Shown here: piece by piece, positions 30,782-41,436 of the stretch
Layout of the letters: the number at the start of each line of letters is the position of its first letter
How positions within the stretch are numbered: the first letter of the stretch is position 1
NCBI RefSeq assembly: GCF_019052365.1
Contig: NZ_JAHQUY010000002.1
Location: 34,722 to 98,721 of the forward strand
Source: Leyella stercorea
Lineage (GTDB): Bacteria; Bacteroidota; Bacteroidia; Bacteroidales; Bacteroidaceae
Reading direction: 5' to 3'
Length of the DNA stretch: 64,000 nt
Made by a program: the position numbers and the translations under genes
The notes under the pieces: model-generated
Databases searched by the model: none
Seen by the model: the letters and a program-made list of their open reading frames with translations, nothing else
What the model was told of the DNA's origin: nothing

Positions 30782-33016
30782 TTAGAAGTTGAGCTTTGCG
30801 CCGAACTCCACTGTGAACGGGCGGATATAGTTGCCAGCCATGATGGTGCCTGCATACTGCGAGCCGTCGGTGATGAGTTCAGAGCCAGGGATAGTGCCCT
30901 GAGCGCCGCGCTGGTTGAGGAAGTTGACGACGTTCACGTTGAATGTGAGCATCTTGCTTGCCTTGTAGCTTGCGCCTGCGAAGGTTTCCCAGCGTCCGTT
31001 GAAGTATACCGAGTTGCCTACGTTAGCATACTGCTTGCCGTAATAGCGGAACGAGGCCCAGATATTGAAGCGGTCGTATGTGTAGTTGGGGTCGAGCTCA
31101 ACGATAAGCTTCGACTGCTTTGTAACGGTCTTGCCGCTGAAGTCGTAAGTCTTGTTGAATGCCTCGAACTTGTAGCCTGTGTATTTCGGGCTCTGCAATG
31201 TGACCATAGCGTGGAATGTGAAGCCCTTGAACGGTGTGAACATAGCGTCGGTGGTCCATCCCATTGTCTCGATACCGCTTGATGCGCCTACCATTACGGG
31301 GTCTTCGTTCGGGTTCTCGCTCATCACGGTCAGACGGCTGTAGTCGTTGGTACGGCGTGCGTATGTGAATGCCGAAACGAGGTTCACGAACGAGCTGTTG
31401 AAGAAGATGCCGGCACGTCCGAGGATGAACGGACGGTTGTTGTAGTAAGGCAGCGAGGTGCCTGAGTAAGCCTCCAGGTGACGATACTGTCTGAGGAAGT
31501 TGATCTCGCCGGTGAGTCCGAAGTTGTGTGTGATGTTATATGTAGGCGAAACAGATACGGCGTAGTTCAAGCCGGTGTTTGTGTGGTGGGTAATGCCTAC
31601 GGTCTTCTTGTTGCCTTCTGCATCGGTATAGTTGGCGCCGATATGGAAGTCGCTGAAGCGCTTGTCGCCGATATAGTCGACACCGAGGTTGAACAGCTCG
31701 ACACGTGCGCCATAGCCCATACGGAAGTTGCGCGAAACGCGCCATGTGTCGTTTACGTATGCTGCGAGCTTGTTCTCGAAGCCCTTGTCGTACTCGCTAG
31801 AACCGTTGAGGTTGGCATACTCAACGCCGTTATAGATGAGCTTGCGCGGATTGGGCGCCACTTCATGATAATACTGTGTGGTGCTGCGTGCATAGTCGAT
31901 GTTGCTGTACAGCTCGTTGATACCGAAAGCCCAGTCGTGGCTGGCGGTCTTCTTCTGCAGTTCGGCTACGAACAAAGCGTCCTTCACGCAGAAAGCGTTA
32001 ATCTGCGAGAGTCGGCGCTGGATGGTGCCGTGGAACGCATCGCCGTTGTCGGCATACGTAGCGTCGGCATCCTCGTAGAAGCCCATTGTGAGTTGGTCGC
32101 CGCTGTGTCCCTTAGAGTGAGAGAACTTACCCTTTACAGCCAGCGAGAGGTTGTTGCCCAGATCGTAGTCGAGAAGGGCTGTTGCCTCGTGTGTGCGTGT
32201 CTTGATAATGTCGTAGAGGTTGTCGGTTACGAGCTTGCCGGTCTTCACGTCGCGGTATTGCATCATGCCGTCTACGGGCAGATACGAGTCGCGGCCCATG
32301 CGGAAGTTCTTAAGCTCCGACACCTTGCCGTCGCCGTCGTATGTGAACGGAGCGTAGTTGGCAAGCGCTGTAAGCGGATGGGTCTCGTTATACTTGTAGA
32401 ACACGCTGAAGCGTCCGCGGTCGTCGTTGAAGAGATGTGTGAGTCCGGCTGTGTAGAACTGTGCACGGTCGATATAGTTGGTGAACTTCAGGTTCATGCT
32501 GCCCGGGTCGAAGTTCTGGTAGGTGCTAAGTGTGAAGTAGGTCTTCTTGGCGAGTTTGCCAGAGAGGTTGAGGTCGAAGTTCTGTGCGCCGAATGTGTTG
32601 GTCTGATACTTCAGCTTGCCCTTGAACTTCTCGCCGCCACGCTCCATATACGAGTCGACACCATAGCCGATCTCGCCGAACTTGATGGCTGTCGTGGCGA
32701 TGTTCTGCAAGCCCTGACGTGCCAGCAACTGCTCGCCGCGCCAGTGGTTGCTGGTGGTATTCGGCCAATAATAGTATACGGCAGGCAAGCCGTCTACAGA
32801 TACTGCGGTGTAGCTCATAGGCAGACCTATCTCTACCTGACGAGGCTCGGTAGCATCCTTTGCGTTGAGCATTACGCCGTGGTCGTTGCTTGCGGTTTTT
32901 GTGGTGTCCTCCAATGCAATGACCGACTTATTCAAAGTGTCGGCATTTGCAGACAATGCGAGGAAAATAGAAGCCACTGCCAGAAGCGATGGTAACAATA
33001 ACTTTCTGCGATTCAT
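30782..33016 (-). CDS. TonB-dependent receptor-like outer membrane barrel
   Basis: 744 residues, signal peptide ending SANA. A compact plug-like region (about residues 50-130, including VSVDGLPAVYYYWPN) is followed by alternating strands typical of a 22-strand barrel, ending in the terminal aromatic FGAKLNF. No carboxypeptidase-like N-terminal domain and no SusD partner are seen, so it is not a standard SusC. The ligand is unknown; the neighbouring esterase hints at plant-derived compounds, which is inference. Upstream lie a promoter and a perfect inverted repeat. Confidence 0.8.
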   Translation of the reverse strand: MNRRKLLLPSLLAVASIFLALSANADTLNKSVIALEDTTKTASNDHGVMLNAKDATEPRQVEIGLPMSYTAVSVDGLPAVYYYWPNTTSNHWRGEQLLARQGLQNIATTAIKFGEIGYGVDSYMERGGEKFKGKLKYQTNTFGAQNFDLNLSGKLAKKTYFTLSTYQNFDPGSMNLKFTNYIDRAQFYTAGLTHLFNDDRGRFSVFYKYNETHPLTALANYAPFTYDGDGKVSELKNFRMGRDSYLPVDGMMQYRDVKTGKLVTDNLYDIIKTRTHEATALLDYDLGNNLSLAVKGKFSHSKGHSGDQLTMGFYEDADATYADNGDAFHGTIQRRLSQINAFCVKDALFVAELQKKTASHDWAFGINELYSNIDYARSTTQYYHEVAPNPRKLIYNGVEYANLNGSSEYDKGFENKLAAYVNDTWRVSRNFRMGYGARVELFNLGVDYIGDKRFSDFHIGANYTDAEGNKKTVGITHHTNTGLNYAVSVSPTYNITHNFGLTGEINFLRQYRHLEAYSGTSLPYYNNRPFILGRAGIFFNSSFVNLVSAFTYARRTNDYSRLTVMSENPNEDPVMVGASSGIETMGWTTDAMFTPFKGFTFHAMVTLQSPKYTGYKFEAFNKTYDFSGKTVTKQSKLIVELDPNYTYDRFNIWASFRYYGKQYANVGNSVYFNGRWETFAGASYKASKMLTFNVNVVNFLNQRGAQGTIPGSELITDGSQYAGTIMAGNYIRPFTVEFGAKLNF

Positions 33017-33124
33017 AATAATTTAAGTTTTTACGGTTTAACGTTGCAAGTTTCGGTTTCGGTTGAATCATATCGCGTCCTGATTTCTATAGTGTCCGAA
33101 TCGGGTTGCGTCTGATTTCGGTTG

Positions 33125-33132
33125 CAAAATTA
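33125..33132 (-). promoter_or_regulatory. Promoter -7 element of the TonB-type barrel gene
   Basis: Minus-strand TAATTTTG with a TTTTTTGC sequence 19 bp upstream. The 327-bp gap 33017-33343 holds this promoter, the inverted repeat at 33163 and the DUF6377 gene's terminator. Confidence 0.65.
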
Positions 33133-33162
33133 GCTTCCCGTTCAAACGTTTGCAAAAAATAT

Positions 33163-33194
33163 ACGGTATATACCCACCATGTGGTATATACCGT
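33163..33194. promoter_or_regulatory. Perfect 12-bp inverted repeat upstream of the TonB-type barrel promoter
   Basis: Arms ACGGTATATACC and GGTATATACCGT separated by 8 nt. Relative to the proposed start site it covers about -45 to -76, a position used by activators. It lies between the DUF6377 regulator gene and the barrel gene. The repeat is seen; the operator role is inferred. Confidence 0.6.
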
Positions 33195-33289
33195 TATTGA
33201 TTATCAGCAAGTTATGTTTTTGTTGTATACTTCAGAATATACCTTTTCAAACGGGAAAAATACGCTGTCTGCGATAACAACAAACAAGA

Positions 33290-33331
33290 AAAAGGAGCAA
33301 TGCGATAAAAAATATCACTTAAAAATGCTCC
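33290..33331 (-). terminator. Probable terminator of the NigD/DUF6377 unit
   Basis: Short arms GGAGCA and TGCTCC with a long AT-rich loop and a T5 run on the minus strand. Weak. Confidence 0.5.
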
Positions 33332-33343
33332 TTCCACTCGGTT

Positions 33344-35844
<2,501 letters not shown>

Positions 35845-35879
35845 GAGGGTTTTGGGTAAAAAAAGAGGGTTAAAAAAAA

Positions 35880-35961
35880 GTAGCGGAGGTCTCCGGCCTC
35901 CGCAGCACCAAGTCGAACACTAATATCGCCGGTTGCTGCGGAGGCAGGAGACCTCCGCTAC
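35880..35961. repeat. 82-bp palindromic intergenic element, copy A
   Basis: Inverted arms of about 27 bp (left GTAGCGGAGGTCTCCGGCC, right GGCAGGAGACCTCCGCTAC) around a centre with CACCAAGTCGAA. It begins 5 bp after the acyltransferase stop on the minus strand. The same element occurs at 46572 and 59455. Confidence 0.85.
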
Positions 35962-35966
35962 TATAT

Positions 35967-37121
35967 TTAAATCACACTGAGCTGATTGATAGCCGGGTTG
36001 GCGTACATGGTGAGTATGTGCTCACGCAGGAACGCCCAATCAGGGTTGGGCAGCTGTATCTTCTTGAGCTGTGCGTCGAGATAAGCCTCAAAGCGCTGGC
36101 GGTCTTCAGCCGTGTAGCGGTCGGCGTGCTCGTCGGTGCCGCGCAGAAGGTCGAGCGCCACGAAGTTGGACGGGTACAAGCGGTAGCCGCGCCATATCTC
36201 GTGGTCGAGATGCTCGGCAACAGCAACGTAGAACTCGTTCTTCGGCATGTCGTCGGGCAGCGCACGCAGCCACTCGTCGATGCACGGCGCAGCCTGGTAG
36301 TGGATGTGTCCCTTGTAGCCCATTATGCCGGTCTGCATGCTCACCACGTCATCCATCGGACCCTTCTTCCAGTCTGCCACATCGCGGCGCAACTGGAACT
36401 CCTGTGCCTTGAGGAAGTCGCACGGGTCGTACTCGTATGATATGGCGAGCGGCACGAGGTGGAGCGAGAGCAGGCGTTCCTTTATAGAACCCTCGCCGCC
36501 CATGGTCATCATCTTGAGTATAGCCTCTGCGGTGCGGTCGTTGGAGTCCTTGGCGCGGCCTTCGCGCTGCGCAATCCATACGTTGTCGTTCTTCTCGGCA
36601 ATGACAAAGTGCATGTACTCGGCGAGCAGTTTAGACGCAGCGAGCATCTGTCGCATAGGCAGCGAGCGCTGCACGATGAACGACTTGTTGAGGCGCACGA
36701 TGTCCTTCACCCAAGGCAGCTTGAGGAGGTTGTCGCCGATGGCTATCTCGGTGGTTGTATCGCAGCCGGCGTCGAAGAGCAGCATGTGGAGCAGCGCCGA
36801 GTCGAGCACGATGTCGCGGTGGTTGCTGATGAAGGTGTAGCGCTTGCTGAGATCGAGGCTTGCGAAGTCGGCGTCGCAGCCGAGCGATGCCTTGGCAAGC
36901 AGGTTCTTCAAGAAGCCGTAGCAGAACGCTTTCTGAAACTCGAGATTGGTCTTGCATTGGTGCATCTTCTGCCGTATAGCCTCAACGGGCACACCGGGAT
37001 AGAGGTATGCCAGCACTTGACAGAACTGTTCGTTCTGCACCAAACGGTCGAATACTTCGGGGAGCTCTTCCGGCTCAAACGGGCGGATAGAGTCGTATTT
37101 GTGGAGTTGTTCAGGTGTCAT
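35967..37121 (-). CDS. PlsC-like 1-acylglycerol-3-phosphate acyltransferase family protein
   Basis: 384 residues. The acyltransferase H-x4-D motif is NHRDIVLD (about residue 97), followed by an IAQREGRAKDSND segment in place of the usual EGTRS block. The size exceeds plain PlsC (about 240 residues), with N- and C-terminal extensions of unknown role. No clear transmembrane helix is seen, so membrane contact is probably peripheral. It is last in the PASTA-rluD-ddl-acyltransferase row, 15 bp after ddl. It may acylate a lipid precursor; the acceptor is not known. Confidence 0.8.
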   Translation of the reverse strand: MTPEQLHKYDSIRPFEPEELPEVFDRLVQNEQFCQVLAYLYPGVPVEAIRQKMHQCKTNLEFQKAFCYGFLKNLLAKASLGCDADFASLDLSKRYTFISNHRDIVLDSALLHMLLFDAGCDTTTEIAIGDNLLKLPWVKDIVRLNKSFIVQRSLPMRQMLAASKLLAEYMHFVIAEKNDNVWIAQREGRAKDSNDRTAEAILKMMTMGGEGSIKERLLSLHLVPLAISYEYDPCDFLKAQEFQLRRDVADWKKGPMDDVVSMQTGIMGYKGHIHYQAAPCIDEWLRALPDDMPKNEFYVAVAEHLDHEIWRGYRLYPSNFVALDLLRGTDEHADRYTAEDRQRFEAYLDAQLKKIQLPNPDWAFLREHILTMYANPAINQLSVI

Positions 37122-37136
37122 AGGGGAATTTTGAAT

Positions 37137-38144
37137 TCAACACTTGAATTGGTTCTCTACGATGTCGGTCAGCACTTCCTTGATGTCGAGACCTGCGGCG
37201 CGCACCTGCTGCGGAATGAAGCTGGTGGCAGTCATGCCCGGCGTAGTGTTCACCTCAATCATGTTTATCTTGTCGTTGCCGTCTGCATCCTTCGAGATGA
37301 TAAAGTCGATGCGGATGATGCCATTGCAGTGGAGGATGTCGTAGATGCGGCTCACCTCCTCAGCCACGCGCTTTGCAGTCTCGGGAGAGATGCGCGCCGG
37401 AGTTATCTCCTGCACCTGTCCGTTGTACTTTGCGTCGTAGTCGAAGAACTCGTTGCTTGTAACGACCTCGGTTGCAGGGAACACCACCGACTTCTCGCGT
37501 GTCTTGTAGCAGCCGATTGAGATCTCGGTGCCTTGCAGGAAGCTCTCTATCATCACCTCGTCGCTCTCCATGAAAGCCACGCGCAGAGCCGGCGCAAGCT
37601 GGTCTACGTTCTTCACCTTCGACACGCCGAAGCTCGATCCGTCGGCAGCCGGCTTCACGAAGCAAGGCATACCAATCTCCTTCTCGATGAACTCGTCAGA
37701 GTATCTCGACTCTTCGCCGCGGCGCACGAGGATGCTCTTCGCCACGTTCACGCCCCAACCGCGCAGATAGTTGTTGAGCACGTACTTGTCGAAGGTCATA
37801 GCCTCAACGAGCACGCCGCTTGTGCTGTACGGGATGTGTAGCAGTTCGAAGTAGCCCTGCATCACGCCGTTCTCGCCCGGTGTGCCGTGGATAGTGATGT
37901 AGGCGTAGTCGAACACCACAGCCTTGCCGTCGAGCACGAACGAGAAGTCGTTCTTGTCGATTGGCGCTGTTGTGCCGTTGGGCAGGTTGACATGCCAGTC
38001 CTGACCCTTCACGTCAACGATATAAATGTTATAACGCTCCTTGTCGAAGAAGGAGTACAAACCCTGCGCAGAACGTATTGATACGTCGTGCTCAGAAGAG
38101 TCGCCACCGCAAACGATGGCAATGTTGCGTTTTAATGTATCCAT
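37137..38144 (-). CDS. ddl: D-alanine-D-alanine ligase
   Basis: 335 residues, ATP-grasp fold. It makes D-Ala-D-Ala for peptidoglycan. Seen: the N-terminal VCGGDSSEHDVSIRSAQGLY, TPGENGVMQGYFELL, CFVKPAADGSSFGVSKV and the metal-site RIDFIIS..NMIEVNTTPGMT. The Gly-rich loop and the catalytic Ser and Arg are retained, so it should be active. It lies between rluD and the acyltransferase; the rluD-ddl gap carries TAAGCC-type repeats. Confidence 0.96.
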   Translation of the reverse strand: MDTLKRNIAIVCGGDSSEHDVSIRSAQGLYSFFDKERYNIYIVDVKGQDWHVNLPNGTTAPIDKNDFSFVLDGKAVVFDYAYITIHGTPGENGVMQGYFELLHIPYSTSGVLVEAMTFDKYVLNNYLRGWGVNVAKSILVRRGEESRYSDEFIEKEIGMPCFVKPAADGSSFGVSKVKNVDQLAPALRVAFMESDEVMIESFLQGTEISIGCYKTREKSVVFPATEVVTSNEFFDYDAKYNGQVQEITPARISPETAKRVAEEVSRIYDILHCNGIIRIDFIISKDADGNDKINMIEVNTTPGMTATSFIPQQVRAAGLDIKEVLTDIVENQFKC

Positions 38145-38183
38145 AGTGATTATTGTTTTAGGGGTGAGTATTCTTTTTACTAA

Positions 38184-38237
38184 ACTAAGGCGGCGTTTAA
38201 GCCGAACTAAGCCTCTTTAAGCCTTTCTAAGCCTTTG
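38184..38237. repeat. TAAGCC-type repeat field, rluD-ddl gap
   Basis: About 54 bp of TAAGCC/TTTCTAAGCC units, starting with TAAGGCGGCGTTTAAGCC. A near copy of the first 31 bp lies on the other side of rluD at 39403-39433. Confidence 0.6.
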
Positions 38238-38265
38238 ATGGAAAACTTATCGCAGTTCTATGCTC

Positions 38266-39345
38266 TTACTGCTGTGCAGTGCTGAATGTGTCGCGGGTTG
38301 TGCCCTTCATGTATCCGCGCCACTTCTCTATGAGCTGTGCAAAGTCGTCGGGCCACTCGGATGTGAAGTCCATCTGCTGCTTTGTCTTCGGATGGACGAA
38401 GCCGAGCGTACGGGCGTGCAGCGCCTGGCGTGAGCAGGCTTTGAAGCAGTTGTTGATGAACGCCTTGTATGTAGCCGAGCGCTCGCCGCGCAGAATCTCC
38501 ATGCCGCCGTAGCGTTCGTCGCCGAAGAGCGGATGACCGATGTGCTTCATGTGGGCACGTATCTGGTGTGTGCGTCCGGTCTCAAGGCGACACTCGACGA
38601 GCGTCACGTAGCCGAAGCGCTCAAGCACACGCCAGTGGGTTACGGCTTCCTTGCCGATGCCCGAGTCGGGCGACATTACGGTCATGCGCAGACGGTCTTT
38701 CGGGTCGCGTGCTATGTTGCCTTCGATGCGTCCTTCGTCTTCGGTGAGGTTGCCCCATACGAGAGCGTTGTACGAGCGATGGGTTGTCTTGTTGAAGAAC
38801 TGCAAGCCGAGCGACGTCTTAGCCTGCGGAGTCTTCGCCACAACGAGCAGACCCGATGTGTCTTTGTCGATGCGATGCACGAGTCCCACTTCGGGGTCGT
38901 TGGGGTCGTAGCTCTTCAGGTCGCGCAGATGCCAAGCGATGGCGTTGACGAGCGTGCCGGTGAAGTTGCCGGCTCCTGGATGAACCACCATGCCCGCCTC
39001 CTTGTTTATCACCATCACATCCGAGTCTTCGTACACTACGTTGAGCGGCAGATCTTCTGCCACGATGCTTGTGTCGTGGCGCGGACGGTCGAGCATGAGC
39101 GTCACCACATCGTTTGGACGCACCTTGTAGTTGCTCTTCACGGGGCGCTCGTTGACGTGTACAAAGCCTGCATCGGCAGCCTTCTGTATGCGGTTGCGCG
39201 ACGAATGGGGCAACTTCTCGCACATGAACTTGTCGACGCGCTGCGGCTCCTGGCCTGGGTCGGCAACAAAGCGGAAGTGCTCGTAGAGCTGACCGGTTTC
39301 GTCGTCGTCTTCGATTGGGGGTGTGAGGATATCTTCTTCTATCAT
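38266..39345 (-). CDS. rluD: RluA/RluD-family 23S rRNA pseudouridine synthase
   Basis: 359 residues. An S4 RNA-binding domain (about residues 35-95, RVDKFMCEKLPHSSRNRIQK) precedes the synthase domain. The catalytic Asp lies in HRIDKDTSGLLVVAKT (about residue 160), and RTHQIRAHMKHIGHPLFGD is conserved. It follows the PASTA gene and precedes ddl, an order found across Bacteroidetes. RluD is favoured by the S4 domain and length; other RluA-family members are possible. Confidence 0.9.
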   Translation of the reverse strand: MIEEDILTPPIEDDDETGQLYEHFRFVADPGQEPQRVDKFMCEKLPHSSRNRIQKAADAGFVHVNERPVKSNYKVRPNDVVTLMLDRPRHDTSIVAEDLPLNVVYEDSDVMVINKEAGMVVHPGAGNFTGTLVNAIAWHLRDLKSYDPNDPEVGLVHRIDKDTSGLLVVAKTPQAKTSLGLQFFNKTTHRSYNALVWGNLTEDEGRIEGNIARDPKDRLRMTVMSPDSGIGKEAVTHWRVLERFGYVTLVECRLETGRTHQIRAHMKHIGHPLFGDERYGGMEILRGERSATYKAFINNCFKACSRQALHARTLGFVHPKTKQQMDFTSEWPDDFAQLIEKWRGYMKGTTRDTFSTAQQ

Positions 39346-39360
39346 ATTCTTGTCTTTTAG

Positions 39361-39492
39361 GCTAAGCCGAATTTAGGCAGCGTTTAAGCCAAACTAAACC
39401 TGTCTAAGGCAGCGTTTAAGCCGAACTAAGCCTTCTTAGGCCTTTCTAAGCCCTCCCCGACGGGGAGGGTTGGGAGGTTTTTTTTTACTTTT
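39361..39492. repeat. TAAGCC repeat field ending in a CCTCCCCGACGGGGAGG palindrome and T-run
   Basis: Two copies of a 30-bp TTTAGGCAGCGTTTAAGCC-type unit are followed by CTAAGCC units, then the palindrome CCTCCCCGACGGGGAGGG with GTTGGGAGG and a T9 run. It lies between the PASTA gene stop and the rluD start. The palindrome recurs at about 47905-47935. Confidence 0.65.
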
Positions 39493-39511
39493 TTACCTTT
39501 TTACTTTTATT

Positions 39512-40183
39512 CTACTCCGTCGGACCTGTCACTTCATGAAACTGGTCTACATCGCCCGACTCGTAGAACTCGTCTTCCTTGGCGTCCTCTATCGGAGCAT
39601 CGGTGTAGTTGATGTCCATGTCGACATCGCGCTGTCCGCTACCCACCTCGATTGTGATGTAGTCGTTCACCGACACCTTGTCGCCTGCAACGACGTGGCG
39701 TCCTTTCACGGTGAGCCCGTACACCCAGTCTTTCTCGCCGTCTACGAACGTGGGCTGCGTGAGCTTGAAGCCCATCGCCGAGAGCTTAGCCATCGCCTCG
39801 CGCAACGACGAGTTGTCGATGACGTCGGGCACGGTGATGGTAGGCGTCTGCGTGGCGTTCACGGTGAGGTATATCACGTGACCCGACTTCACACGCTCGC
39901 CCGGCGCAGGCGACTGTTCGAGGATGCAGTCGGGGCGCATGCCTGGCACGTATCCCGTGTCGCTCACCACCACCTGCAGTCCGCTCTGCTTGAGCAGATA
40001 CTCGGCGTCGCTGAACGCCTTGTGGCGCACGTTGGGTATCTGCACCACTTCGCCATGATGGGTGTATATATCAAGTCCGAACTTCACTCCTATGCACACT
40101 GCAAACACCACCGCAACCATTGCGGCGATATTCCCCCAGAGGTAACGGCTCTTGAACTTGCTGAAAAACTCAGATGTATTCAT
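39512..40183 (-). CDS. PASTA-domain membrane protein
   Basis: 223 residues from MNTSEFFSKF. A single N-terminal transmembrane helix (about 17-37, IAAMVAVVFAVCIGVKFGL) is followed by three extracytoplasmic PASTA-like repeats: VVQIPNVRHKAFSDAEYLL, TITVPDVIDNSSLREAMAKL and a third less regular one. The tail is acidic. PASTA domains bind peptidoglycan or muropeptides. There is no kinase domain, unlike PASTA kinases of Gram-positives. It heads the operon with rluD and ddl. Confidence 0.88.
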   Translation of the reverse strand: MNTSEFFSKFKSRYLWGNIAAMVAVVFAVCIGVKFGLDIYTHHGEVVQIPNVRHKAFSDAEYLLKQSGLQVVVSDTGYVPGMRPDCILEQSPAPGERVKSGHVIYLTVNATQTPTITVPDVIDNSSLREAMAKLSAMGFKLTQPTFVDGEKDWVYGLTVKGRHVVAGDKVSVNDYITIEVGSGQRDVDMDINYTDAPIEDAKEDEFYESGDVDQFHEVTGPTE

Positions 40184-40209
40184 ACTCTTTATGTATATAT
40201 AAGTATGTA

Positions 40210-40217
40210 CAAAGATA
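40210..40217 (-). promoter_or_regulatory. Promoter -7 element of the PASTA-rluD-ddl-acyltransferase operon
   Basis: Minus-strand TATCTTTG with TTTTG 19 bp upstream; the start codon is 26 bp downstream of the box. Confidence 0.75.
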
Positions 40218-40316
40218 CGACTATCGTAGCAATTCACAAAATATATGCTAAAAAAAGCGCGAACTTATTGATATATTTTGTAATTTCGCATGAAATTACA
40301 AAAAGCGTAAAACACT

Positions 40317-41312
40317 ATGAAAGATACATATAAGAAAGCTTTTTACATTGCAGCCTGCGTGTTCGGCGTAGCGCTGGCGTCGTGGGCTGTATGGCGGTTG
40401 CTGCCGTCGTCGGCTGACGAGATGAAGCGCTGCGCCGTGGTGGTGAACGCAGAGTCGTGGCACGAGGTGCGGGTGGACGGCAAACCGCTGCTCTACTTCG
40501 CCGAATGTTATGGCGACTCGGCTGTGAGCGACCTAAGAACCGTGCGCAACGAGGCCCTCCATAGCACTTATTCGGCTGGTTTCTGGACAAACAGATGGCT
40601 CATGATGCCGTCGTGCGAGGGAAGGATTGTCACGGCGATAGAGACACCGACCGACGCTCTGCGCGCCTGCGCCGACTCTACGATAATGCGCCTCTGCCGC
40701 GAGGCGGCTGCCGCACGGCTCAAGACGCTGAAGCATCAGAAGTCGGAGCTCAACTACTATATGCGTGTTCACAGCGTGCACGACTACGGCTATCAGGATG
40801 TGGCGACTTTGGACACTCGCGTCTGCAGCGAGTATGCCGAGGCTGAGCGTGTGCTGCACATCATCGACAGCATTACTGCCGGCAAGCACGGCGTATGCGT
40901 TAAGACGCGACACGAATACACGGCGACCTACCGCACGGAGGAGGGCAAGCTGGTGCGCACCCGGCTGCGCTTCGTGGGTTCTGCCGACGGACTGACGCTG
41001 CTGCAGACCGCCGAAGGCAAGACGCCGGAGGGCGTAGCGACGCTCGCTCTGCTGCCGTGGAACGCTTCTGACATCGGCGAAGCACGCGCCGTAGGCTTCC
41101 CGACAATAGCTGTAAAAGGCATGGAGTGCGACACGGTCTCGGCACGCATCCTTCCTGCACGGATAGCGCAAGGCGGCAAGCACAATCTGCCGCAAATGCT
41201 GGCTGGCAACGGCACGCCCGTATTCAGCACAAAGGGCAGATTCGTAGGCATGGTGAGCGGCGACACCATCGCTGCAAGGAAAACGATAAGGAGGATTTTG
41301 AACTTCGAGTGA
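40317..41312 (+). CDS. Membrane-anchored protein of unknown function, possibly a degenerate trypsin-fold protein
   Basis: 331 residues. One N-terminal transmembrane helix (about residues 7-28) anchors an extracytoplasmic part. The middle is helical with a Leu/Lys-rich stretch (about 125-150). The C-terminus LAGNGTPVFSTKGRFVGMVS resembles the end of trypsin-like proteases (G-x-S-G-x-P-V...G..VG), but the Ser is not in place, so activity is unlikely. No family is recognised otherwise. It is divergent from the PASTA operon and 124 bp before the MORN-GH25 gene. Confidence 0.75.
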   Translation: MKDTYKKAFYIAACVFGVALASWAVWRLLPSSADEMKRCAVVVNAESWHEVRVDGKPLLYFAECYGDSAVSDLRTVRNEALHSTYSAGFWTNRWLMMPSCEGRIVTAIETPTDALRACADSTIMRLCREAAAARLKTLKHQKSELNYYMRVHSVHDYGYQDVATLDTRVCSEYAEAERVLHIIDSITAGKHGVCVKTRHEYTATYRTEEGKLVRTRLRFVGSADGLTLLQTAEGKTPEGVATLALLPWNASDIGEARAVGFPTIAVKGMECDTVSARILPARIAQGGKHNLPQMLAGNGTPVFSTKGRFVGMVSGDTIAARKTIRRILNFE

Positions 41313-41436
41313 TAGGATGGTATGACATTCATGCCATACCCACGCAGCCACAAAGCATCCACAAATCATATAATACATTGTATGGAGGATGAGTAAGAAC
41401 TCTATTTATGCGAAAGTTACTAAAAACGAAACGACA

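Noticed and set aside
31478-32995. 505-codon open frame on the plus strand
   Set aside because: Lies wholly antisense to the TonB-type barrel gene; composition is Val/Glu/Leu-biased as expected for a shadow frame and it has no recognisable motif.
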